Positions 30,082-39,700 of a DNA stretch of 61,175 bases are shown here, in pieces (within the stretch, counting starts at the first letter, position 1; the number at the start of each line of letters is the position of its first letter). The position numbers and the translations under genes are program-made. The notes beneath the pieces are model-generated. The model was not told the DNA's origin, did not search any database, and saw only the letters and a program-made list of their open reading frames with translations. Source of the DNA: a virus; IMG/VR virus record IMGVR_UViG_3300037486_000366, positions 1 to 61,175 of that record; one strand, written 5' to 3'.

Positions 30082-31730
30082 TATGCAATATAACCTCTAT
30101 CTTGTTCAGCTGTAAGCGTAATAGAAATAGATTTGCTTTCAGTAATAAGACCTGTTGCAACAACTGGTTTCGCTGAGCCTGCATTTCCTGCAACAACTGT
30201 TACGGCTGCATCTGTGTCAGGGGTTCGACCTCCCTGATTATTACCAGTATAATCAAAACTAAACGAGATTGCCCCAGCAGTAATTGTTCCTTGTATTGGG
30301 TTGCCATCTTTATCATTTACTGTTACAGCAGTCGCAGTACCATAGTTACCTGTCGGGTTTGTAGTGAAATACATTCGATAGTAACCAGTACTTCCAGCAG
30401 TTAAGAATGAGTTAAAGTTTAAATTACCAGCTGATGAATACGGGTATTCTCTCGTAACATAACTATTATCATAAAATACTATACTGTTAAGATCTGCATC
30501 CTGAAGACCCTGTACAAGGACTCCTGTACCACCCCCTGCTGGATTTGTTGGTGTATAAAAACCACACTTCAAGGATGCGCCAACAAAATTAAGCAACATA
30601 GAAGCTGTTTTACCATTAACACTTGTTACTGCAGCATTTATATTACTGTCTTGCCGTAACTGGTACTGAATTTTTGTATATATCTCTGCTAATGTTGCAA
30701 CGGTTGGAGAAGCGAGTTTTGCTGTGAAAGAAAGATTTGAGCCAGCAGCAATTGTTCCTGTAACTGTAATTGTTGTAGCAGTATTACCGGTAATTGGGAA
30801 AGAAACATTTTTATCTGTGCCTTCATAAATTGTAAGTGTTCCTCCAACAAAGGCAGCAGCTGTCATTCCCCCTTCAGCACTTGTAAGTACTGAAGCACCA
30901 CCAGGAGCTGAACCATCAATACCTGAATGAGTACCAACATCAACTACTATCCCAAAGTTTCGTAATGTAGTATCATTAATGTCTCTTGAAAATGCGCCAG
31001 TAAAATATCTTATTTTAATTGCTGTGTATGGGGAAATAGTTCCGACATTAGTGTCATTATCTGTAATATTTAAGTCTGCCCCAACCGCAATTGGCAATGC
31101 GACTTTATACGCACCAGTTCCAGATTCACCAACATCGCCAAGAGCAGCATCATCATAAGTATAATTATATTCTCGGCAAAACAATTTAAAATAGGCATTC
31201 TCAGCAGGGTCTGGTGTTCCACCATCTTCGAAAATTTTAATTGCTTCATTTGGGGCATCATCGTAGGTAAAGTCTGCTGCTATCCCAGTTGTTGTGGTCT
31301 GATAATAGAACTGTGCACCAGTAGGATACCCAGAGGCAAGAGCAACCATACCAACGTATGTGCGGTCAAGTGTACCATTGGCAAGATATTCTTGCCATCC
31401 AGCATCACGTATCATTTGCCTACTTGTGTCATCAAGTGGAACCCAGCCATTATAAGTACCACCAGGATCCTGTCCAAAGATATACTGACCAGAACGAGCA
31501 TCAATAATATTCATCGGAAATGGGTACTTATTATATGCTGATGTCGTCCATAGATCGACCATTTTCGCCCAGATAGCATTACCCGATACTCCATCCTTAG
31601 CAACAAGTGAACCATAAGGTTCAAGGGCAATAGTTTTATTAGTAGTGTTCAACCATATGTTTCCATCAATACCTAAATTACCTTCAGTTGAAGATACTAC
31701 CAAATCATCAGGATCAATTATTTTTGCCAT
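30081..31730 (-). CDS. Tail/fibre structural protein (549 aa)
   Basis: Mostly beta, Gly/Thr/Ala-rich, with domains suggesting a phage tail appendage. An N-terminal region (IDGNIWLNTTNKTIALEPYG) is followed by YIFGQDPGGTYNGWVPLDD and several Ig-like parts near the end (TAVTVNDKDGNPIQGTITAG). The C-terminus ITLTAEQDRGYIA resembles the end of the 530-residue neighbour (IAQEIDRYYLA). GGGAGG lies before the start. Confidence 0.75.
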   Translation of the reverse strand: MAKIIDPDDLVVSSTEGNLGIDGNIWLNTTNKTIALEPYGSLVAKDGVSGNAIWAKMVDLWTTSAYNKYPFPMNIIDARSGQYIFGQDPGGTYNGWVPLDDTSRQMIRDAGWQEYLANGTLDRTYVGMVALASGYPTGAQFYYQTTTTGIAADFTYDDAPNEAIKIFEDGGTPDPAENAYFKLFCREYNYTYDDAALGDVGESGTGAYKVALPIAVGADLNITDNDTNVGTISPYTAIKIRYFTGAFSRDINDTTLRNFGIVVDVGTHSGIDGSAPGGASVLTSAEGGMTAAAFVGGTLTIYEGTDKNVSFPITGNTATTITVTGTIAAGSNLSFTAKLASPTVATLAEIYTKIQYQLRQDSNINAAVTSVNGKTASMLLNFVGASLKCGFYTPTNPAGGGTGVLVQGLQDADLNSIVFYDNSYVTREYPYSSAGNLNFNSFLTAGSTGYYRMYFTTNPTGNYGTATAVTVNDKDGNPIQGTITAGAISFSFDYTGNNQGGRTPDTDAAVTVVAGNAGSAKPVVATGLITESKSISITLTAEQDRGYIA

Positions 31731-31840
31731 CGTAAACCTCCCTTAATATTTGAGACTTTAATTACACGTACTGTTATTTCTAATTCTTTTTTATTTTCTT
31801 CTTCAGAGGGTTCCTTTTTTTCTTCTTCTTTTTCACTCAT
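31718..31840 (-). CDS. Acidic microprotein between tail genes (40 aa)
   Basis: Starts at 31840 with AGGGG upstream: MSEKEEEKKEPSEEENKKE, then a short strand (LEITVRVIKV). Its 3' end carries the ribosome binding site of the next gene and overlaps its start, so it may mainly serve translational coupling. Real but of unknown function. Confidence 0.45.
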   Translation of the reverse strand: MSEKEEEKKEPSEEENKKELEITVRVIKVSNIKGGLRWQK

Positions 31841-31848
31841 TTTTACCC

Positions 31849-33441
31849 CTATGCTAAATAATATCTATCAATCTCTTGTGCAATTGGTAGACTCACTGCA
31901 TCAGCAGAAAGTTCATATGAACGAGAATAATATGGAACATACCCAGCTTTAAATACTCCTATATCTACAAGTTCTCCAGCATCAGCACCATCATACCCAT
32001 ACACATATGTTGTTCCAGGGTTTGCATCTACATTAACTCTTTCAGTTGATGTTCCTGCATCAAGAATAACTATATCAGAACCAGTAATAAGACCTGTTAG
32101 TGTCAGATTGACTGTATTAACTACAGAAACAGTTGCTCCATCTGTCCTATAACTTATTGTTCCAGTACATCCACTAACATTAATAGTTACTGTTCCAGTT
32201 GTCCTTTTAATATGTAACGCACTACTATTAACATTATTTGACGCACTAAATCCAGAAAACGTTATGCCACTTAAGTTTAACGTTGTTGGTGAGGATGTGC
32301 CAAACTCTATTGCATGATGATCATTAGTCCCCTTTACAAAGGTCATATCATCTAAAAGTCCAGATGGGTCTGTAGCTACATTCCATACTACTGCGGAAGC
32401 ATTAGCAGCTACAGTAGAAGCATCTACAGTACTTCCTGTTAAATTGCTACCAGGAGCAGTAATTGCAGCGCACCTTCTAAAGGTACAATCAAGAGCAGCA
32501 GTTCCTGCCAATAGGGTAAAGGTAGACATGTCGGTAAACACACATGTTTGAAGATTAACATCCGCATTATCTGTTACTACAAATGTTCCTTTAGATACTG
32601 TACCTAATGCCGTAACATTTATATTTGTCCAGTCTACTCGAGTTGATACGTTGCGTATTTCAAAACCATTAAATGAAGCTGCTACTTTTCTTGTATTTTG
32701 GATAACTATGTTTCTATTAGAATCACGGAAGTCACATACAGCTCCGTACCCAATGATAAATAATCCTTTCATTAAATACCCAGCTGTAACCGCTTGAAAC
32801 TGCCCCCACCTATTATACCCAGCCGTTGCATCATTTGCATCGTTTTTAGCAGCAGCCCCAACAAAGGTTGCATAATTAGCTGTTTCTCCACCAGATACTC
32901 GGAACTCTCTACCATATCTAAAGGCATCAACAAGACATGGGCTGCCTTTAGTAATAGCATCTGAATTATAAAATGCCGCTCCAAACCATTGTTTAGTCGT
33001 TGAAGGACTTCCTACAGTATCATCTGGTGTAACAACAGTATTGTCAACATCCACCGCTTCATTTATCCAACCTCCATATGTATAAAGGTCTTTTCCACCC
33101 ACATCCCAGCTATAAAACACGTTCTGAGCACTGCCACGCATAAGGCGGATACCACCATCTACATAGTCATATAACGTTTTCGGTGATGCCCAATAGAACC
33201 ATGCAAATACTGCTGCCGGAGAAGTAATAGTAAGACCACCAGCAGCATCAAATATCATACCACCAATGCCAGTAGCATTAAATGCTTTAGAAACTGCCCC
33301 TGTACCCTGAACAAAGTTTTCAGTGTCTGCTCCAGGTGTGGCTCCATATGTCCAGCCCGTAGCGGTAGGTTCGACCCATGTACCTATTGCATCACAAAGA
33401 CTTATTGTTTGTAAATCTGTTGCATATGTCGGTGCTGCCAT
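31849..33441 (-). CDS. Receptor-binding/tail-spike-like protein (530 aa)
   Basis: The first about 190 residues look like a lectin-type jelly roll (FNATGIGGMIFDAAGGLTI, FAWFYWASPKTLYDYVDGGI). From about 230 on, strands repeat in a beta-helix manner with turns such as GFEIRNVSTRVDWTNINV and ALDCTFRRCAAI. Together this is a typical adhesin or spike architecture for binding host surface glycans. The C-terminus (SLPIAQEIDRYYLA) is shared with the neighbouring tail protein. It lies downstream of the giant ejection protein. Confidence 0.7.
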   Translation of the reverse strand: MAAPTYATDLQTISLCDAIGTWVEPTATGWTYGATPGADTENFVQGTGAVSKAFNATGIGGMIFDAAGGLTITSPAAVFAWFYWASPKTLYDYVDGGIRLMRGSAQNVFYSWDVGGKDLYTYGGWINEAVDVDNTVVTPDDTVGSPSTTKQWFGAAFYNSDAITKGSPCLVDAFRYGREFRVSGGETANYATFVGAAAKNDANDATAGYNRWGQFQAVTAGYLMKGLFIIGYGAVCDFRDSNRNIVIQNTRKVAASFNGFEIRNVSTRVDWTNINVTALGTVSKGTFVVTDNADVNLQTCVFTDMSTFTLLAGTAALDCTFRRCAAITAPGSNLTGSTVDASTVAANASAVVWNVATDPSGLLDDMTFVKGTNDHHAIEFGTSSPTTLNLSGITFSGFSASNNVNSSALHIKRTTGTVTINVSGCTGTISYRTDGATVSVVNTVNLTLTGLITGSDIVILDAGTSTERVNVDANPGTTYVYGYDGADAGELVDIGVFKAGYVPYYSRSYELSADAVSLPIAQEIDRYYLA

Positions 33442-33460
33442 ACATCTTCCCTATTAAAAA

Positions 33461-33700
33461 TTATATATAAGACAACGTTAAGTAATCAGACCAACGCTGA
33501 TTAAACCTATCATCACCATCAGGATATTTTATAATTAAGCTTGATGTTTCATCGAGACGTTTAATTTGCCAAACATATTCAGAATCAAGTGCTCCTGGTT
33601 TAGCTTTACCAATATATGTAATTGGGGCAACTTCAACCATTCTTAATGTATATTCTTGACTTATTATCCTAACTACTTCATGTCCAGCAAAAATTTCCAT
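33461..33700 (-). CDS. Small hypothetical virion-operon protein (79 aa)
   Basis: A compact strand-rich protein (MEIFAGHEVVRIISQEY, YVWQIKRLDETSSLII). It starts one base inside the end of the 2,884-residue protein and precedes the spike-like gene. No family recognised. It could join internal and tail components. Confidence 0.6.
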   Translation of the reverse strand: MEIFAGHEVVRIISQEYTLRMVEVAPITYIGKAKPGALDSEYVWQIKRLDETSSLIIKYPDGDDRFNQRWSDYLTLSYI

Positions 33701-36700
33701 TATTCAAGTAACCTTACACGTTCTGCTTTATTAGGAACATATAGTGCTTTAGCTTGACGTTTAAGTGATTCTTTAGTAATCACTGGAACTTGTCCACCCA
33801 GATTATATCTTACCACAAGATTATTATATTGTACAACTTTATCCATCGTCTTCTGTAACATTTTAGAATCATTTGACATTAATGAATTACGATACTGCTC
33901 ATAAATGTCATCACGCATTTGAGTAAAGTTTTCCCGTTCCATGAGGGCTTCTGATCGTCTCTCTACCATAGTAGCTTGCTGAGCAGATCTAAATCCTAGA
34001 ACCCGTGCCCCAGTCTCAAATGCACTTGCTTTATAAGGCATTCCTTGATTATTAAATACTGGTGTACCTTTGGTTGTAGTTACACCAGAAAGTTCTCTAT
34101 ATGCCTTAAATAAATTACCAATACCAGTTGGTAAAGTCTTTTCCGCAGCTCTACCATATTCTCCTAACTTAGTATAATGTAAAGCATCGCCCACATCTTT
34201 CACTAGTCCACCACCTACACCAAGTAACTCATACATATTTCGTGGTAGTCCAGCATTAATGTTTAATGATCCAGACACATCTAATCCAAGGGCTCCAATG
34301 AGTCCGTGTCTCAAGATAGTTTCTGATGATTTCCCCATGGATTTACGTGTCTTGTCCCAGAACCATTTTTCAGCATCAACCTTTATTCCTAGCAATCTTA
34401 ACAGGGCATTAAAGATACCTACCCAAATATCTTTAAGTGGGGCTACAGCCATACCTGCTAAGAAAATAGGAGACATTAAACCATATAAGAAGCCTTTAAC
34501 ATTCTTCTTTTTGAAACCAACATCATAAAGCATCTGTAAATAATTATGGGGAAACTTCTGGAATGTATACAGCATCTGAAATAATTTAGCTGCTGGATTT
34601 TTCCCTAACGCATACGAAGGTAATGTTGCCTTACCATACACAGCATGTGCTTTATTAGAAGCATCATATGCTTTTGCTACAGCTTCATCATGAGTAAGGT
34701 CAGGATTATTTTTCTTTGCTAATCTATATGCTGCAAGTATTGTTGAACCTCTAATCCATTGTTCTGATTTCTTAAACCCAAACAAGGCTAAACCAAGGGA
34801 CTGGTTCCAAATACGGCCATGGGTTCTTTGTAACGTGCCCATAGCGTCTTGCATATATTGAGGCATATCATAGCCTTTTTCATGTATCTCATCAACAAGT
34901 TTCTGTTCATTAGCATTAGGTAATTCTTGTCCACGCATAACACCGATGTAGTCTTTACTTGAACGAGTAATTTCTGCTCCAATACTTGCTAAACTACCTT
35001 TACCGCCCATAACATATTGATGAATAGCAGTAGGAACAGTGGTTCCAAGGGCAAGCACATTGACAAATAATGTTCGGGGGTTAAACCCGAGATATTTAAA
35101 AGAAGCTACAGATTTAGCATAACCAATTAATCTATCAGTATTATCTGCATTACGTAATTGTTCTTCAACATATTTAGTAGCTACTTCATAAGCACGTCTT
35201 TCTTTTTGTTCGTCAATTCCACCGACTTTCTTTTTACTACCCTCTTCGTCAGTAACATACTTACCAGTAATTGTGCTGAACATATTTTTAGCTGCTTCAG
35301 CTTTAGCTAGTCCAGCAGAAATATTTCCCACATACCTAACAAACCGTTCGCCTGGATCTACGATATAACCTCGGACTATTTTATCCTTACGTCGACGAAT
35401 CATCGACCCTCTAAATCCTCGAGCTTTAATTATATCTGCAATATTATCAAGCAGTTCATTTTCAAACTTCATCCTTAGTTCAGGAGCTTCAAGTTTAGTT
35501 CCTTTCATTGCTAGATTAATTGCTTGATGTATACTAACAAGGCGTAAGTTACCATAAACATCTTCATGAAGTCGTTCACGTTCTTTTATCGGTTCAATAG
35601 TAAAACCTTGACGGGTAAGTGATGCAGCTAAACGTTCTGCAGCTAACCTATTCGATTTATGATAACGAACTTCTTCTTCTTCACCACGTTTACCTACTAC
35701 TTCCCATTCACCTACTTCACGTAAACGAGGAGCATAGGAACCTTTTAATTGTCCCATTGTGTGAAGAACTTCTTTAAGATTAACAGTAGTTATTTTTCCT
35801 TCTTCATCGTATGTTTGAAACTGAGGATATTGTGGTTTTTTATTTTTTGCTTTAGCTTCATCTTCTACCTCAGTTACTGTTTTAACTAAGGGCTCCATAA
35901 GTAAATCTAAAGCCTTGTCATATGCTACTCTATGTGCCTTATATAACTCAAGTACATCTTGTGGAATATTTTGATTCTCAAGATATTGCAAATATGACAT
36001 ATCAGGATTATCTACTTTCTCTCTCCATTCACCTGTATCACCTTCATCAACTATACGAGAAAATAGCTTATAATCATCTGATGTTTCCCCTCTAACTATT
36101 TGCCACCGTGTAAGACCTTTATTTCTAAGAGCAGTTGTTCGCTGAGAAACAGTCTCATCAGAATTTTCAATTTCATCAAGGGTATGAAATAATTCATAGT
36201 AACGATCATGCCGTTTAATGGCAAGGTCAACAAGTTTACGTAGTACTGGATGACTGTACCATTCAGGAGAACGTAAAAGTCTTTCCATAAATGTCAAGGC
36301 TGGAAGATTTCGTGGACGCTGAGCTGAAATTGTTTTTAATAAAGCTTTCGCCTCTTCTCCCCAGAAGTTTTTAAGAACTGCTGGATCAAGCTCATTGAGA
36401 TTTGGGTCTAGCGTACCTTGCTTAGAAACCTTAGCATACTTAATTGGTTGTTTTGCTTTCTCTACTTGAACATTTTGCTTACGATACATTTCCTGAAATT
36501 CTGTGTTTGAGAAAGATCTCGAAGACCCGTCTGTAAACTCAATAACGAAAGTGTTAGTTGCCTCATTCTTGAAAACTTTATCTACTTTACGTAAACCTAT
36601 GATCTTATCAACACGTAACCTATTAGGTTGGATGAAGCCTTTCTTTTCGTTATATTCTCCAGCTCTAGGATTAGGTATCATTACTTTACCATAATCTTTT

Positions 36701-39700
36701 ACTATATAACCTTTCATCTTTTTAGAAGTAGATTCTAGTTCACGCAAACCTTCTTTAGAAACTCTAGAAAATTTCCCAGGTTTATCATATCTAGCCGCAG
36801 TAAAACGTTTACTAAAGTTACCTGTATAAAATGAAGGGGGTACTTTTTCTCCTTCATTAAGTCTAACTACGTCATCAATATAATTAGCTAAGTTTACCTG
36901 ATCTTCTGAAGATATTGTTGCTTTATCTTTTCCAAGAACTGGGACATTTTCAAGTTTAAATGATGGAACCAGCTCTAATAGTTCTGCTTTATCTGCCTCA
37001 TTACTAAACACATCATCAAAGAATTTTTGTTCAGTTGGCGTAAGATATGTTCTAATTTCCTTTTTAGTTGGCTCTAATTCTTCTAACATAGACTTTATTT
37101 CATTCTTATACAAATTAATTGTTTCTATGTCAGGAATATCTTTACTCTTCTCAACCACAATCTTTTTTTCAAGAAGGTCAATTACACTATTGGTTCTTAA
37201 TAAATGATTTTCTTCTGCAGATCTTTTTCCTGGGATAATGTTTGCTACTCTATCTTTAAAATTATCATAAAGAACCTTATCTTCTTTAGAGATAAAATCT
37301 ATTACATTAGTTTTTTCAGTATAAAGATTTTGTAAATCTTTAAAAGATAAAATTTCTTCCTGCCCATCAATAATAAATTTAAGGTCAGTTACTTTTGTAG
37401 CAGGGTCTATCTTAACTTCATTATCTTGAACCCCTTCACTTTCAATGGCTTTAGTGGGAAAAATGATAGCCACAGAAATTTTATCATTAGCCCCATAAGC
37501 AACTATCGGGGAAATATTACTGATTAATTGTGCAGATATTCCAGGGTAGCCTTCAAAATCTTCCCCAACAAATAACTCATTATTCTCTACAATTGAACGA
37601 AGTTCATCGATCGTAGTTATCCTTGTAGCTGTATTAGGTTTAATTGTTCCTACATAAAGTTTATTTTTTAAATTGTCTTTTAAAGCAATCTTCGTACCAA
37701 CTGATTTTTCTATTGAAATAGGAGTTGCTTTATTAAAAGCTTCCTTAATTTCTTCCATTGTAACTATTACTTTAGGATATGTAACGATTGCCTTACGCCC
37801 TACTAAATTATCGAGAGCTTCAAATTCATGACTAGGTTTTTCTGCAAGAAAACGTTGGCTTCGAGCTAACAAGGCTTTGATGTCACCATCCGTATAAGTT
37901 TTTACTATTCCCCAATCACGAAACTTATTGCGAACAAAGGCTATAATCTTTTCCCATAATGTTTCAGATAATTGATTTTTAGGGTCTTGTGCTTGAAATG
38001 CTAAAAATTCTTCAGCAGCTAATAATTGACCACGATTACCACTAGTGCCTGATGAATCACCTTCAATAGACTCATCTATTTCGTATTCTTTCACAACTGT
38101 CTTCATTAAAGGTGTATCTTTATAACTACTATATATTTGGCGCAAAATAGGTTTAAATTCTTCTACACCTAGCATTTCCCACATGCCATGATGAACTAAT
38201 GCTTCATGTAAAAGAGTGCCAAGTGCTTCATCTAAATCTGCAATCTGATCTGCAAAAAGATGAATAGCAATATACCCATCATTATTTGGCCAATATACTC
38301 CAGGAATAAATTGCGTCTCAAGGTCAGCGTTTAAAAGAATATCAACAGGGACGTCTGGATGATAAATAGAATCATAGATCGTGACTATAGGTAAACCTGG
38401 ATGTTCTTCAACAAACTTGTCAATATGGGTCGCAATATCTTTTGCTTTTAAGTTCCCTGCTTTTTCATGTGTTCTTGGTTGTTTGACCTTAGCAAATTTT
38501 TTAGGAATAGCAGTTAATTTATCTTTTTGAAGAATTTCAATATTATTTTCATCAAAATCTATTCCTGTACCATGTTTACCAACTTTAGCTGCCTTAACTC
38601 CAACAAGAGTAGTTGCTACCTTATTAAAGTAATCTATTAAACCATCAATTTGTCGATCAAACTGACTCTTTTCTTCTGAAGTTGCAAAATGAGTGTTTAA
38701 TAAGCCATCATCAAATGATGCTGATAATTGGCCTAGGTAATCAGACAAATGAACCAGGTTGACTTTACTTTCGTCACCAAGATGCCATCGATTATTAATC
38801 ATAGTAGACAATGCGTTTAATAAAGAGGGTAAATCTCCCGTTGTCTTGGGGACTAACGTATTTGTCTTTTTATTAAGGGTTAATACTCGAGTTGAAAGGT
38901 CTTTGTTTTCTTGAGCCGTTTGAAACAAGGGATTTAAGGCTATAAGCTTATGCTTCTTTGCAACAGGTTTCTCTTTTGCAATCTCAGCACGAAGAGCCAT
39001 TTCTTCACGTTTCTCTTCTTCAATTCTATCATCAACCATTTCCTGAATTTCTTTTTCACTTAATTCAGAAAAGTCAGTAGAGAACATATCATATAAATCA
39101 GCTCGACGTTCTTTTTCTTCTTGTTCAGTCATTAAAGGAACTTCAAGCGGGGCAATTTCTTCTTCAGGTTCTTCGACTTTTTCTTCTGTTATTTTTGCCA
39201 TTGCACGTTGATCTGCTGCTTCCTCACGTTCCTCTTCAGTCATCGTGCCTTTTTCTTTCCAAGTACCTTCAGTAGTCTGTTTCCATTGTTTAACAAGGGT
39301 TTTATGCTCAGCAACTTCTTCAGTTGGAACAGCTTCACCTTGCTGTAGTCTTGCTAGAACGTTACGATAACGGGCTTTCTTTTTTAGTGTCTTCTTTACT
39401 TCTGGTAAAGTTTTAATAGAAGGTTCACCTACATAAACATAAGATAAAGTAACCCCACCTTTAATATCTTTTTCAATTTGAGATATATTAGAAAAATCAG
39501 GTTTATTTTTTTCACCAACAAACTCAAATGTATGTTGTGAATATGTTTTATTTTTTAAGACACTTGAAATAGCTTCAGGTAAAGTGTTATAGGTTTCTTG
39601 CCTAATTAACTCTTGATTAGGTTCTATACTTTCTTGTTTATGTTCAACTATATACTTTCCATCCTCCTCTGAAATATCTGCATAAGCTTTATCAAAGGTA

